Of a DNA stretch of 64,000 nucleotides, positions 21,059 to 31,085 are shown one piece after another. The stretch comes from Thermoflavifilum thermophilum. Lineage in GTDB: Bacteria; Bacteroidota; Bacteroidia; Chitinophagales; Chitinophagaceae. The stretch spans positions 2,600,540 to 2,664,539 of the forward strand of contig NZ_FPCJ01000001.1 of the NCBI RefSeq assembly GCF_900116565.1, written 5' to 3'. Each line of letters starts with the position of its first letter. Within the stretch, counting starts at the first letter, position 1. The notes below the pieces were generated by a model, which saw nothing but the letters and a program-made list of their open reading frames with translations, was not told the DNA's origin and ran no database searches. Both the position numbers and the translations under genes were made by a program.

Positions 21059-21931
21059 TTACGCTTTTTCACGGGCAAAGGTGGTAAAGGCACTCCAGTC
21101 TTTTTCAGCCCATCCGTTTTCCATGGCTTGTTGAAGATGACGGGCAACTGTTTCGGTCAGGGGCATGCTGATTTGCTGTGCAGCAGCGGCTTGCCGCACC
21201 AGGTTTACATCTTTCAGTCCCAGGCGTACGGAAAACTGGGCATCGTCAAAGTTTTGTTGCAAGATCAGCTTTCCGTATCCCTGATAGGCCGGGCAACTGA
21301 ACAGGGTGCTGGTGATCATCTGGTAAAATTGTCCGGCATCCAGCTGATAGGATTCTACCAGATGATACGCTTCGGCCATGGCTTCCATAGCGGCTGCCAG
21401 CAAAAAATTTATTCCCAGCTTAGCCACATTGGCATGCATGGGGTTTTCGCCATAATCAAAAATTTGCCTGGCACCCATATCCCGGAGAACAGGCTCTATT
21501 TGCTTTTTAGCAGCGGCATCTCCGGATATGCAGATGTGGATGGCTTTGGCACGGGCGGCTTCAGGCCTGCCCATAATGGGAGCCGACAACAGGATGCGTT
21601 GTTTTGACACGTAATCCTGATGCAATTGCCGGATGAGTTGCGGAGAAACGGTGCTCATGGAAACGTGTATGCCATTTTCCGGTAAATGGCTCACAATATC
21701 CGGGTTCAGTTGTGCCAGCGCATGATCATCGGCTATCAGCGAAATGACTATCTGCACCTGTTTGCATAGTTCAGATACCGAATGGCAGATATGTGCCTGG
21801 TGCCGAAAAGCCTCTAACTTAGAAACCGTGCGGTTGTACAAATACAACCGGTAACCAGCATCTATCAGATGCTGAATGAGCGGTTGTGCCAGATGTCCTG
21901 CGCCAATAAATCCTATCGTTTTATGATCCAT
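21059..21931 (-). CDS. NAD(P)-dependent 3-hydroxyisobutyrate-dehydrogenase-family protein
   Basis: Beta-hydroxyacid dehydrogenase family, 290 residues (normal). N-terminal Rossmann fold with GFIGAGHLAQPLIQHL, where the usual GLGxMG reads GAGHLA. Catalytic Lys in NVAKLGINFLLAAAM (about residue 170) and an all-helical C-terminal domain. Substrate (hydroxyisobutyrate, tartronate semialdehyde, glyoxylate or an imine) cannot be read from the sequence; a glycerate kinase lies 1.4 kb away but in a separate unit. Starts 11 nt after the DUF3307 gene, in the same operon. Confidence 0.85.
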   Translation of the reverse strand: MDHKTIGFIGAGHLAQPLIQHLIDAGYRLYLYNRTVSKLEAFRHQAHICHSVSELCKQVQIVISLIADDHALAQLNPDIVSHLPENGIHVSMSTVSPQLIRQLHQDYVSKQRILLSAPIMGRPEAARAKAIHICISGDAAAKKQIEPVLRDMGARQIFDYGENPMHANVAKLGINFLLAAAMEAMAEAYHLVESYQLDAGQFYQMITSTLFSCPAYQGYGKLILQQNFDDAQFSVRLGLKDVNLVRQAAAAQQISMPLTETVARHLQQAMENGWAEKDWSAFTTFAREKA

Positions 21932-21942
21932 AGCTTTTGGTT

Positions 21943-22665
21943 TTAAATGATTCTGTTGATATTCTGCAATATATGCGCAGCCAGCAAACCGATGGCAATA
22001 GCCAGCGTGAAACTCAGCAGGGTTCCCACCATCACATATTCTGTGAGCTGCCGGTCGTGTGCATCTTTCAAATCACCAAACCGGAAGATGGATTTGGCTG
22101 CAAACAAAAATCCCACACCCTGCCATTGACCTAATACCACAAACCATAAGATCAGGATCCTTTCCAGCATACCGATCCATTGCCCGGCATGCAGCAGGGA
22201 TGCTTTGTCGCGCACCTGGGGCGTCCAGCGGGCAATCCATACGCGTATCAGCATGGAGCAAGGCAGGGTAAGAAACAGCAAGGCTGCTATCCAGACGAAC
22301 AGGGATGGGGTGATCCATCCGGATTCGAACCAGGGCTGATGCAGGTACCAACGAGCAGCTATCCACAAGCTGAGGATGTGCAGGAGCTGGTCGGCCAAAA
22401 ACAATCCTCCTTCCGGCATATGCAGGCTGCGTTTAGCGAAATATTTTCCCGTGTCAATAAGCCCATGCACCATTCCTACGCCTATGGCCCATGGCCAGAA
22501 ATCCAGCCTGTAGCTCAGCAGCCAGGCAAGCAAGATATGCAAGAACAGGTGTACGTATAGTTGCGGAGCCTTCCAGCCGTGCTCATCTCTGGCCTTTACC
22601 CAACGTGAAGGCTGCAAGAAGAAATCTCCTATCCAATGTGCAATTAAAAGCCGGATAAACAACAT
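21943..22665 (-). CDS. DUF3307 membrane protein
   Basis: 240-residue polytopic protein. The DUF3307 motif is at the N-terminus: LLIAHWIGDFFLQP, then HLFLHILLAWLLSY and GMVHGLIDTGKYF, with conserved His/Asp residues within the membrane segments. About six hydrophobic segments. Its ATG shares one base with the stop of the satD-like gene (TGATG), so the two are tightly coupled. DUF3307 and SatD-type genes are recurrent neighbours in several phyla; the joint function is unknown. Confidence 0.88.
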   Translation of the reverse strand: MLFIRLLIAHWIGDFFLQPSRWVKARDEHGWKAPQLYVHLFLHILLAWLLSYRLDFWPWAIGVGMVHGLIDTGKYFAKRSLHMPEGGLFLADQLLHILSLWIAARWYLHQPWFESGWITPSLFVWIAALLFLTLPCSMLIRVWIARWTPQVRDKASLLHAGQWIGMLERILILWFVVLGQWQGVGFLFAAKSIFRFGDLKDAHDRQLTEYVMVGTLLSFTLAIAIGLLAAHILQNINRII

Positions 22666-23279
22666 CAGCTAAAACACTTTTGTATTCTTTCCCGAAAACG
22701 CCGTTCAACCTCCATGATTTCCTGAAAATACGCTGTTTTCAGCCTTTTGCTCACGGCATGTTGCTGAATATGCAATTTTTTCCCAAGCTCTTCCTGCGAA
22801 GCCTCCGGGAATTCAAGGGATAACTTCACCACTTCGGCTGCTTTGCTGGTCCAGTGATCCATGGCTATGCCACACAGCCGGAAGTAGAGATTCATTTCTG
22901 TATCGAACTCTGGATCCGGACTTTTTATGCCCAGCAATTGTTTGTCTTCTTTCAGGTTTTCAAATCGCTGCCCCGAATGGGTAAAAGCGGTACCATTGCT
23001 TTCTGTAATCCGCTCTCCCAAATATTCCACTTCACCCAGGCCAATGGCCATTCGCACATCCAGTTGTTTCAACATTTTGATGCAGGCTTTGAGATAAATA
23101 GCCATCCGGAAAGCGCGTGCTGGCTCCTGCAGCATCAGCTGAAAGCTGTCGCCCCGGAATATTTCCCAATTTTCCGGTGAACGGCCTGCTGTGGAAAGCG
23201 CATCTTTCAGTTGCTGCATCCACAAAGCCGGCGATAATTTTCGGGAATGAACCACATCGCCTGTAATGACTGCGACCAT
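22665..23279 (-). CDS. SatD-like protein with C-terminal helix-turn-helix
   Basis: 204 residues. N-terminal part (1-125) begins VAVITGDVVHSRKL, has IFRGDSFQLML and MAIGLGEVEYLG, the pattern of SatD-type proteins that resemble a degenerate nucleotide-cyclase fold. The C-terminal 60 residues form a helix-turn-helix (LEFPEASQEELGKKLHIQQHAVSKRL), so it may be a DNA-binding regulator sensing a ligand. First gene of a five-gene unit with DUF3307, dehydrogenase, rimO and bshC. A TATATTTG box ends only 5 nt before the ATG. Confidence 0.82.
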   Translation of the reverse strand: MVAVITGDVVHSRKLSPALWMQQLKDALSTAGRSPENWEIFRGDSFQLMLQEPARAFRMAIYLKACIKMLKQLDVRMAIGLGEVEYLGERITESNGTAFTHSGQRFENLKEDKQLLGIKSPDPEFDTEMNLYFRLCGIAMDHWTSKAAEVVKLSLEFPEASQEELGKKLHIQQHAVSKRLKTAYFQEIMEVERRFRERIQKCFS

Positions 23280-23283
23280 TGGT

Positions 23284-23291
23284 CAAATATA
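23284..23291 (-). promoter_or_regulatory. -7 box touching the satD-like start codon
   Basis: TATATTTG on the minus strand, exact TAnnTTTG. Its 3' end is 4 nt from the ATG at 23279, so transcription would start at or next to the A of the start codon (leaderless mRNA) if both calls are right. Confidence 0.45.
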
Positions 23292-23347
23292 AACCGAATT
23301 TCCGGCATGCTACATTTTATTCCATTAAAACGGCATAAATGAAATCA

Positions 23348-24517
23348 TCACTTTTTTGTGGAATGATGGGGCTGAGAAAAAGATAATCCTGCTTGCAGGA
23401 AACGGCCTATTTGCGTGCCGGTGCGGAAAAGATGCTGGCGGGTAGCAGCTATATGGTCTGCCAAAGAGCCGGGGCCGTTGACAATGGAAAAAATGACATC
23501 GAAATGTTGTTGCAGGCTGGGTGGAATATGGTGAGGAATTTCGCCGGCAAGGGCAACGACGGGAAGATGGCGAGCATGTGCCTGTTGGGCTACCGCGAGC
23601 GGAGCTTTGCCATCGAGGGTCTGGGCGTCGAGTTTTCCTTCGCCGGTGATGACGAGATCGGCGTACATCAGGGCTTGATCCATATTCGTGTATTTGAGGA
23701 AAAAATCGGCTCCGGGCAGCAGGGTGGCTCCCAGCCAGGCATGCAGGCCTCCGGCCACGCCGCCAGCAGCGCCGGCTCCAGGATGTCGCAACAGTGAAAT
23801 GCCGGTTTGTTGGAGCGTAACTTCTGCAAAGCGGTGTAAAGCTTCTTCCAGACGGGCCATCATAGCGGGTGTAGCGCCTTTTTGCGGGGCATAACGGGCC
23901 ACCGTGCCCTGGGGTCCCAGCAAAGGAATTTCCACATCGCACAGCACTTTCCATTGCAGGGTGTTGTGCAACGGTTCCAGTGCCCGGTCATCAATGCGGT
24001 GCAGGCGGTGTAGCTGCGTGGGCAGGCGGGTTAGCACTTTACCCTGACGATCCAGGAAAACAGCACCCAATGCCATAAGCAGGCCGGTACCTCCGTCGAC
24101 GGTTGCACTGCCACCTACGCCGATGAGTATTTCACGGGGATGCCTGTTTAAGGCGGCCAGTATCAGCTCGCCGGTGCCGAATGTATTTGCCTGAAGGGGA
24201 TTCAGTTCATCAGGTTGCAACAGGCGGAGGCCCGAAGCTGCAGCCATTTCTACCATAGCTGCTCGCTGCTCGTGCAGCCATAGCCAGCGGGCATGGATTG
24301 GGCGCATCAGGGGATCGTGGCAGCGCACTTTGTAACGCCGCCCTCCCAGATGAAATTGCAAGGTATCGGCTGTAAAGTCGCCACCGTCGGCTACCGGGAA
24401 AAGCTGAATCTGTTGGGCAGACAGACCCGCCTGGTGCAGGCCGCGTGCGATGGATTTTGTGGCTTCAACAGCCGACAGGCTGTGCTTGAAACTGTTGCAG
24501 GCAACCAAAATGTTCAT
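23348..24517 (-). CDS. Glycerate kinase (GarK/GlxK family)
   Basis: Phosphorylates D-glycerate, normally to 2-phosphoglycerate, feeding lower glycolysis. 389 residues, standard. Family blocks: MNILVACNSFKHSLSA (N-terminal DSFK-like motif), VADGGDFTADTL, GVGGSATVDGGTGLLMALGA and the ITGEGKLDAQTLDGKAP block. Start ATG overlaps the stop of the OmpA-lipoprotein gene by 4 nt, indicating cotranscription with no obvious functional link. Confidence 0.94.
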   Translation of the reverse strand: MNILVACNSFKHSLSAVEATKSIARGLHQAGLSAQQIQLFPVADGGDFTADTLQFHLGGRRYKVRCHDPLMRPIHARWLWLHEQRAAMVEMAAASGLRLLQPDELNPLQANTFGTGELILAALNRHPREILIGVGGSATVDGGTGLLMALGAVFLDRQGKVLTRLPTQLHRLHRIDDRALEPLHNTLQWKVLCDVEIPLLGPQGTVARYAPQKGATPAMMARLEEALHRFAEVTLQQTGISLLRHPGAGAAGGVAGGLHAWLGATLLPGADFFLKYTNMDQALMYADLVITGEGKLDAQTLDGKAPLAVAQQAHARHLPVVALAGEIPHHIPPSLQQHFDVIFSIVNGPGSLADHIAATRQHLFRTGTQIGRFLQAGLSFSQPHHSTKK

Positions 24518-25389
24518 GGTGAAAGGCTTCCTGTATCCGGAGCGACAGCAGGAGGTTCTGCATTTTGCTCAATAAGCCGGAAAAGCTCGTCCAGCTTGGG
24601 TGTGATGATGATTTCGGTACGTCGGTTGCGGGCGCGACCCTCCGGTGTACTGTTGGTATCCACCGGATCATACCAGCTGCGCCCCGAAGCCGTGATATGC
24701 AGCGGGCTTACATGATAGTCGTTGATCAAAATGCGGGTTACCGAAGCAGCCCGTGCCAGACTCAATGCCCAGTTATCCGGATACCGGCCATGGATGGGAA
24801 TGGAATCGGTATGCCCTTCTATGTCAATGTCCAGATCGGGATGTTCGTTCAGCACCTGAGCCAGCCTGGCAAGCGCTTCCACCCCTTTGGGTTCGACTAC
24901 TGCACTTCCTGACTTGAAGAGCAATTTTTCCTGCAGCGACACATATACCTTTCCATTTTTCATTTGCACACTCAGTTCATCAGATTTGAAGCCCATCAGC
25001 GCACGGGCAATGGAATTCCGGATGCTGTCCATCAGGGCATGTTGCTGGCGAAGCACCTGTTGCAGGTGGACAAGCTGCTGTTGCTGTTCGGCTAATCTTT
25101 GCTGTTGCTGCTGAATAAGTGCTTGTGATGACTGGATTTGTTTTTGTTTGTTGCTGATTTCCATGGCAGCGGCCTGAATATAGCGCTGCAGCTGATCGTT
25201 GACATCTGCCAGCTGGTTGCGAAGGCCAGCTACCGTATCATTGCATATCTGCAACTGACGACTCAGCTGCAGACTGTCTTGTAGCAGGTTAGCTACATGC
25301 AGGCGCGCCTCTACATATTTCTTCTGCGACACACAGCCACCCGCCACCAGGCTTATCCAAATGATCACCGGAATCCATCTGCTGTTCAT
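24514..25389 (-). CDS. OmpA-family lipoprotein with coiled coil
   Basis: Envelope protein anchoring to peptidoglycan. The start at 25389 (MNSRWIPVIIW) gives a lipoprotein signal with lipobox VAGGC near residue 18; the open frame starts 21 nt earlier. A long glutamine-rich coiled coil (about 25-125) follows, then an OmpA/MotB domain (about 150-275) with the peptidoglycan-binding DIEGHTDS, RAASVTRIL and the GRARNRRTEI block. About 291 residues. The coiled-coil plus OmpA layout is like the MotB-type outer-membrane lipoproteins of Bacteroidota. Confidence 0.9.
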   Translation of the reverse strand: MNSRWIPVIIWISLVAGGCVSQKKYVEARLHVANLLQDSLQLSRQLQICNDTVAGLRNQLADVNDQLQRYIQAAAMEISNKQKQIQSSQALIQQQQQRLAEQQQQLVHLQQVLRQQHALMDSIRNSIARALMGFKSDELSVQMKNGKVYVSLQEKLLFKSGSAVVEPKGVEALARLAQVLNEHPDLDIDIEGHTDSIPIHGRYPDNWALSLARAASVTRILINDYHVSPLHITASGRSWYDPVDTNSTPEGRARNRRTEIIITPKLDELFRLIEQNAEPPAVAPDTGSLSP

Positions 25390-25526
25390 AGATGCATCAC
25401 AATTTCGCATGAAGATAGCAAAATACAGGCTAATATCCGATGCTGCTTAAAAACTTTAACCCATACCTCTTTTATCAGGCATTTGTTTTCATTGGCATAT
25501 TATCTTCTGTTGGATGAATATTTGTT

Positions 25527-28049
25527 TCAAAACAAGCTGGCCTGTTCTTTAATTCCTGTATCATCCTGTTTTTCCCAATGGATTTCAGCAGGCTTGCCTT
25601 CACAAATTTTGGTTCCTACTGCTTTCCATCCGGTAACAGCTATTGCGGATGCCAGTTGTATGCGTTGCTGCCGGGCTTCGGATCTGCGTTTGCCGGTAAT
25701 CATGGATGCTATGGGTGATGGATCTGTCGTTGCCAGCAGCAAAACAGAATTCGGATGTTCCCTTATGAATGAAAATACAGTGTCTTCACTTTGCGTTTCA
25801 ATGTGAAAACGTTTTGCAAAACAGGCGTCTTTTTCACCGTCATAATAAATTGCAGTGATTGTTTTTGCTGGATCAAATTTTTCAATTAGCATTACTGTAT
25901 GCGGATCGTAGCGATGGGTAAGGGCAATATCATTCAGCTCATACGTTCCATTTTTATAGATGATTAAAATTTTATCATCTGGATAAAAATTTCCCAGCAA
26001 TTGCCCTTTGCCTTCTGTATTCAGGCGCCCTATTTCGGGATCATACCACCGCTGTTCAGCCTGAATGATGCCGGCTGATTTTTCTTTTATCTTCACTGTT
26101 TTTATGGGATAACGGGTTACCTGATTGCCTTGTGCCTGGCGGTTTTTCACATCCAGATCAGCAAAATTGAATTCAAACACTTTCTTTCTGGCAGAGCATG
26201 AAGGGCTTAAGGTGATTTGTACGATTTCCGTTTCACCATTCGGATTGGCAGAAAAATAGTGTACGCGTGTACGTGTAGATTTACCCAACGCATATTCTTT
26301 GTTTAATGTAATACCACCTACCTGGAAGCGTTTGGCGTAGGTGATGCCCGAATCCAAATCGGTGTAAATCATGTGGTAAATAGTTTTTTCATCTTTATGA
26401 AATACACCAGCGTAAAGTATTTGCCGGCCTACAAAAGTTTTCTCACTCACACGGGTTACCAGCATGTATCCATCCTTTCGGAATACGATAATCTGATCCA
26501 GATCCGAACAATCGCATACAAATTCTTCTTTTTTCAACGATGTGCCAATGAATCCTTCTTCCCGTTGCATATAAAGTTTGGTGTTGGCCATGGCCACAGC
26601 TGTAGCCTGGATGGTATCAAATACGCGAATTTCCGTTAACCGCTCACGGCCTTTGCCATATTTCTTTTTCAGATTTTCAAAATATTGAATGGTGAATTCG
26701 GTAAGATGATTCAGATTGTATTGGGTTTCCTCAATGTGTTGTTCGATCTGCCTGATATCTTCTTCGGCTTTGTTAAGATCGTATTTGGAAATGCGTTTAA
26801 TTTTGATTTCGGTTAATTTTACAATATCGTTATCTGAAACCGGGCGATGCAAAACATGCAGATAAGGCTGCAGCCCATTTCTGATGGTTTCCAGCACCTC
26901 TTCCCAGCTTTCTGCATTTTCAATATCACGATAAATCCGTTTTTCTATAAATATTTTTTCCAGACTTGCAAAATGCCATTCATCTTCCAGTTCCTGCAAT
27001 TTGATTTCAAGTTCTTTTTGGAGCAATGAACGGGTGTAGTTTACATTGTATTTCAGGATATCGCTGATGCTTACAAAATGAGGTTTATCGTCAATGATGA
27101 CACATGCATTGGGTGAAATGCTGATTTCACAATCGGTAAATGCATACAGGGCATCTATGGTAACTTCAGGTGAAACGCCCGGTGCGAGCTGGATTTCAAT
27201 TTCAACATCTTTGGCCGTATTATCAACCACTTTTTTGATTTTGATTTTTCCTGCATCGTTGGCTTTGATGATGGAATCAATCAGTTGTGTAGTGGTTATG
27301 CCATAAGGAACATCGCGGATGATTAATGTTTTTTTATCTTTTTCTTCGATGTGTACACGTACTTTTACACGACCACCTCGTTTGCCGTCCTGGTATTGGC
27401 TTACATCAACCATATCTCCTGTTGGAAAATCAGGATATAGCTGAAAAGGTTTGTTTTTAAGATAAGCGATTGCTGCATCAATGATTTCACAAAAATTATG
27501 AGGCAGGATACGTGTTGACAGCCCCACAGCAATGCCTTCCACGCCTTGCGCCAGCAGCAGCGGAAACTTCATGGGCAAGGTAAGAGGCTCATACTTTCTC
27601 CCATCGTAACTCAGCTGCCAGGTAGTGGTCTTGGGATTAAAAGCCACTTCCAGCGCAAATTTGGAAAGCCGGGCTTCTATGTATCTCGGAGCAGCAGCTT
27701 CGTCGCCTGTGCGTATATCGCCCCAGTTTCCCTGTGTTTCAATCAGTAAATTTTTTTGTCCCAGATTCACGATGGCTTCTGCGATAGATGCGTCGCCGTG
27801 CGGATGGTATTGCATGGACTGACCGATGATATTAGCCACTTTATTAAACCGGCCATCATCCATTTCCTTCATGGCATGCAATATGCGTCGCTGCACGGGT
27901 TTCAATCCGTCTTCAATAGCAGGCACAGCGCGCTCCAGAATCACGTAGGAAGCATAATCCAGAAACCAGTTTTCATACAATCCACTTACTGCCGTTATGT
28001 TGTGCAAAGTTTCTTCCTGATTTTGTTGAAATGTTTTTTCCTCGCTCAT
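25527..28049 (-). CDS. parC: DNA topoisomerase IV subunit A
   Basis: Type IIA topoisomerase breakage-reunion subunit, decatenating chromosomes with ParE. Winged-helix/tower part has the QRRILHAM and HPHGDASIAEAIVNL blocks (the quinolone region) and the active-site tyrosine in AAPRYIEARLSKFA (Tyr 123). The C-terminal third (about 520-820) is a degenerate beta-pinwheel without a GyrA box (QRRGGKG), which favours ParC over GyrA. 840 residues. Last gene of the operon, 11 nt after the DUF1835-like gene. Confidence 0.95.
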   Translation of the reverse strand: MSEEKTFQQNQEETLHNITAVSGLYENWFLDYASYVILERAVPAIEDGLKPVQRRILHAMKEMDDGRFNKVANIIGQSMQYHPHGDASIAEAIVNLGQKNLLIETQGNWGDIRTGDEAAAPRYIEARLSKFALEVAFNPKTTTWQLSYDGRKYEPLTLPMKFPLLLAQGVEGIAVGLSTRILPHNFCEIIDAAIAYLKNKPFQLYPDFPTGDMVDVSQYQDGKRGGRVKVRVHIEEKDKKTLIIRDVPYGITTTQLIDSIIKANDAGKIKIKKVVDNTAKDVEIEIQLAPGVSPEVTIDALYAFTDCEISISPNACVIIDDKPHFVSISDILKYNVNYTRSLLQKELEIKLQELEDEWHFASLEKIFIEKRIYRDIENAESWEEVLETIRNGLQPYLHVLHRPVSDNDIVKLTEIKIKRISKYDLNKAEEDIRQIEQHIEETQYNLNHLTEFTIQYFENLKKKYGKGRERLTEIRVFDTIQATAVAMANTKLYMQREEGFIGTSLKKEEFVCDCSDLDQIIVFRKDGYMLVTRVSEKTFVGRQILYAGVFHKDEKTIYHMIYTDLDSGITYAKRFQVGGITLNKEYALGKSTRTRVHYFSANPNGETEIVQITLSPSCSARKKVFEFNFADLDVKNRQAQGNQVTRYPIKTVKIKEKSAGIIQAEQRWYDPEIGRLNTEGKGQLLGNFYPDDKILIIYKNGTYELNDIALTHRYDPHTVMLIEKFDPAKTITAIYYDGEKDACFAKRFHIETQSEDTVFSFIREHPNSVLLLATTDPSPIASMITGKRRSEARQQRIQLASAIAVTGWKAVGTKICEGKPAEIHWEKQDDTGIKEQASLF

Positions 28050-28060
28050 GGTTTGCTTAT

Positions 28061-28960
28061 TTACTCATTTTGCATCTGATCAGCAGATAAATCATTTACC
28101 TGTGCAGCCGGTTGTTCGCCGCCTGCGATACGTATCAAGGGTTTCTGATGCCATTCTCCTTGCATTTCTATCAATCCAGATGCATGCAGTTGTTTCAATC
28201 GCCATATCCAGAATTCATCTCCGATATCTATTCCAGATCGTTGGCGAAAGATAGATAGCAATCTGGATAATTTCATCCAATCTGTATTGCAACATTTCAA
28301 CAATGTTTCATCATAACTATCCACTGTAATTGATGCACATTTTCTTTCGCCTGCTGATTTTCGCAACAAGCTCTCTTGTTGTTGTAATTTTTGCCATTCT
28401 TCTTTGTCGGCCATCATTTCTTCAGATGAAAGAGGTGTAGCCAATCGTTTGGCTTTGGGGTATTCTCTTGCAGGAATTTGTGAAAGTTTTTCGGGAAAGA
28501 AAACCTGAAATTTTTCATTCAAAAAAGGAAGGTTATGCAAAAAAATCAATTCCACGCGCTGATCAAAATCGCTTACCCAGGGCAGCAGCGAAAAATAGCC
28601 GCAAACCTCCCGGAGATGATGGGTCATCCAGATCCATACATGCAACTGATCATCTGCTTCCATATTTTCCCTGAGCTGTCGGCGCAGACTTCCTTCCTGA
28701 AAAACAGCCTTATTGTCGTCTTCTTCTTGGATAAACAAATGATTTTTCAACCATTGTTTTCTGGTTTCCCATTCATAGGAAGCAGTGATGACTGGGCCAT
28801 ACCGATAATCATCTTCCAACACCAGAATATCATCACGCAGGGTTGGATCTAAATCAAATGCCTGTTGGAGGAATCTGACCGCATCAGGATCGAATAACAC
28901 ATGTATGATACGTTCCACTTTGATTACAGTTTCAGTTTCAACCATAACAAATCCATGCAT
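28061..28960 (-). CDS. DUF1835-like protein between parE and parC
   Basis: 299 residues, soluble. The N-terminus (IIHVLFDPDAVRFLQQAF, then DILVLEDDYRYGPV) and the middle (HVWIWMTHHLREVCGYFSLLPWV) follow the DUF1835 pattern; the last 60 residues (IGDEFWIWRLKQLHASGLIEM) look like the DUF3658-type helical end. The family is of unknown function. The gene sits 2 nt after parE and 11 nt before parC, inside the topoisomerase IV operon, which suggests coexpression with the enzyme. First ATG at 28960; a second (MVETETVI) at 28945 is equally possible. Confidence 0.75.
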   Translation of the reverse strand: MHGFVMVETETVIKVERIIHVLFDPDAVRFLQQAFDLDPTLRDDILVLEDDYRYGPVITASYEWETRKQWLKNHLFIQEEDDNKAVFQEGSLRRQLRENMEADDQLHVWIWMTHHLREVCGYFSLLPWVSDFDQRVELIFLHNLPFLNEKFQVFFPEKLSQIPAREYPKAKRLATPLSSEEMMADKEEWQKLQQQESLLRKSAGERKCASITVDSYDETLLKCCNTDWMKLSRLLSIFRQRSGIDIGDEFWIWRLKQLHASGLIEMQGEWHQKPLIRIAGGEQPAAQVNDLSADQMQNE

Positions 28961-28962
28961 TA

Positions 28963-30867
28963 TCAGGCAACAGCTTCGGCTGAGATCGCTTCTTCCACCA
29001 CATCTTTTTCGTAACGTAGGTTTTCAATGATGAAATCCTGGCGAGCCGAAGTGTTTTTGCCCATGTAGTAATCGAGCAGTTTGTGAATTTGTGTATCCTT
29101 GCCAATAATCACGGGTTGCAGCCGCATGTTTTCACCGATGAAATACCCGAACTCTTCTGGAGATATTTCACCCAATCCTTTAAATCGGGTGATTTCTGGC
29201 TTACCACCCAGTTTCTGAATGGCTTGTCGTTTTTCTTCTTCGGAATAGCAATAAATGGTTTGCTGTTTGTTGCGTACGCGGAACAAAGGTGTTTCGAGGA
29301 TATAAAGATGACCCGCACGCACCAAATCAGGGAAAAACTGCAAAAAGAAAGTCAGCATCAGCAAACGGATGTGCATACCATCCACATCGGCATCAGTTGC
29401 GATGACTACACGATGATAACGCAAACCATCCAATCCTTCTTCAATATTCAAAGCATGTTGCAGCAAATTGAATTCTTCATTTTCATACACGATTTTTTTG
29501 GTTAATCCGTAGCAATTCAACGGTTTGCCGCGCAGGCTGAAAACGGCCTGTGTTTCCACATTACGAGATTTAGTGATGGATCCGCTGGCCGAATCACCCT
29601 CTGTGATAAACAATGTGGTTTCAAGTTTTTTAGCCTGAAATTCCGGATCATTTTTATCCTCATCATTCAAATGAATACGGCAGTCACGTAGCTTGCGGTT
29701 ATGCAGATTGGCTTTTTTGGCTCTTTCATTGGCCAGCTTTTTAATGCCGCTGAGTTCTTTTCTTTCGCGTTCACTTTGTTCAATTCGTTTCTTGAGTGCG
29801 TCTGCTGTGGCAGGATTTTTATGCAAATAATTATCAAGTTCCTGGCTTAAAACTTCGCTTATAAAATTTTTGATAGTTGGACCGCCTTCATACAGGTAAG
29901 TGGATCCCAACTTAGTTTTTGTTTGTGATTCAAACACAGGCTCCTGCACACGGATGCTGATAGCGGCACAGATAGAGGCGCGGATATCTGCAGCATCATA
30001 ATCTTTCTTGTAAAAATCGCGAATGGTTTTTACAAATGCTTCCCTGAAAGCCGACAGATGGGTACCTCCCTGTGTGGTATACTGGCCATTGACGAATGAA
30101 TAATATTCTTCACCATAGTGATTGCCGTGTGTAATAGCAATTTCAATATCTTCCTTTTTGATGTGAATAATGGGATAACGTTGTTCCTCTTCGTTGATCT
30201 TGGCTTCCAGCAGATCGAGCAATCCGTTTTTGGAAGTAAATATCTGTCCGTTTAATACAATCTGCAAGCCTGCGTTGAGGAAACAATAATTTTTGATTTG
30301 TGTTTCAATGAATTCAGGAATGAAGCGAAAATGACGAAAGATATCCGGATCAGGAGTAAAATAAACCCATGTACCGTTGGGCTCCTGGGTGGGCATGGAC
30401 GGAGTATGGGATACGAGTACACCTTTTTCAAAAATGGCTTCCGCAGCCTGGCCGTCGCGGAAACTTTTAATATGGAAACGGGTTGACAATGCGTTGACGG
30501 CTTTGGTACCAATACCGTTCAGTCCTACGGTTTTCTGAAATACCCGATTATCGTATTTGGCTCCGGTATTGATTTTGGATACGGCATCCACGAGTTTGCC
30601 CAGCGGAATGCCTCGCCCGTAGTCGCGCACGGTGGCTGCATGATCGGTAATTTTTACTTCAATGCGTTTTCCAAAACCCATCAGGTATTCATCTACTGCA
30701 TTGTCAATGATTTCTTTCAGCAAAATGTAAATACCATCGTCCATGCTCGAACCGTCGCCCAGCTTGCCAATATACATGCCGGGCCGCAGGCGGATGTGCT
30801 CACGCCAGTCGAGCGAACGAATGGCATTTTCATCATACGCATGAACAAGGGTTTGTTTTTCGGCCAT
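28963..30867 (-). CDS. parE: DNA topoisomerase IV subunit B
   Basis: ATPase subunit of topoisomerase IV. GHKL ATP-binding site: [22 protein letters not shown] and [14 protein letters not shown]; transducer domain; TOPRIM domain with [17 protein letters not shown] and [15 protein letters not shown]-terminal [15 protein letters not shown]. 634 residues, the size of ParE rather than GyrB. Leads the parE / DUF1835-like / parC operon; a TAATTTTG box lies 41 nt upstream of the ATG. Confidence 0.96.
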   Translation of the reverse strand: MAEKQTLVHAYDENAIRSLDWREHIRLRPGMYIGKLGDGSSMDDGIYILLKEIIDNAVDEYLMGFGKRIEVKITDHAATVRDYGRGIPLGKLVDAVSKINTGAKYDNRVFQKTVGLNGIGTKAVNALSTRFHIKSFRDGQAAEAIFEKGVLVSHTPSMPTQEPNGTWVYFTPDPDIFRHFRFIPEFIETQIKNYCFLNAGLQIVLNGQIFTSKNGLLDLLEAKINEEEQRYPIIHIKKEDIEIAITHGNHYGEEYYSFVNGQYTTQGGTHLSAFREAFVKTIRDFYKKDYDAADIRASICAAISIRVQEPVFESQTKTKLGSTYLYEGGPTIKNFISEVLSQELDNYLHKNPATADALKKRIEQSERERKELSGIKKLANERAKKANLHNRKLRDCRIHLNDEDKNDPEFQAKKLETTLFITEGDSASGSITKSRNVETQAVFSLRGKPLNCYGLTKKIVYENEEFNLLQHALNIEEGLDGLRYHRVVIATDADVDGMHIRLLMLTFFLQFFPDLVRAGHLYILETPLFRVRNKQQTIYCYSEEEKRQAIQKLGGKPEITRFKGLGEISPEEFGYFIGENMRLQPVIIGKDTQIHKLLDYYMGKNTSARQDFIIENLRYEKDVVEEAISAEAVA

Positions 30868-30907
30868 AACTAATTGATTTTATCATGATCTCCAATTCCT
30901 TATCAGG

Positions 30908-30915
30908 CAAAATTA
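30908..30915 (-). promoter_or_regulatory. -7 box of the topoisomerase IV operon
   Basis: TAATTTTG on the minus strand, exact TAnnTTTG match, leaving a leader of about 35 nt before the parE ATG. No clear -33 element. Confidence 0.45.
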
Positions 30916-31085
30916 TGATTTCGCCTGCATTTTGCCGGATATTTATCTGCGTTGATCACCATTTATGCACATGGCTTCCCTTCTGCCATGCAGCCTGCTG
31001 CCCGAGAATGGTTGGGTATTTTCTTGATATCTGAAGTATTCTGATATGAGTTAAAAATGTTTCTGCAGGATTAAAGGATAAGCCT

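Noticed and set aside
20807-21607. 266-codon plus-strand frame spanning two genes
   Set aside because: Lies antisense across rimO and the dehydrogenase, both well supported.
23325-23954. 209-codon minus-strand frame
   Set aside because: Out-of-frame reading of glycerate kinase; very Arg/Pro/Ser-rich, typical of a shifted frame in a GC-rich gene.
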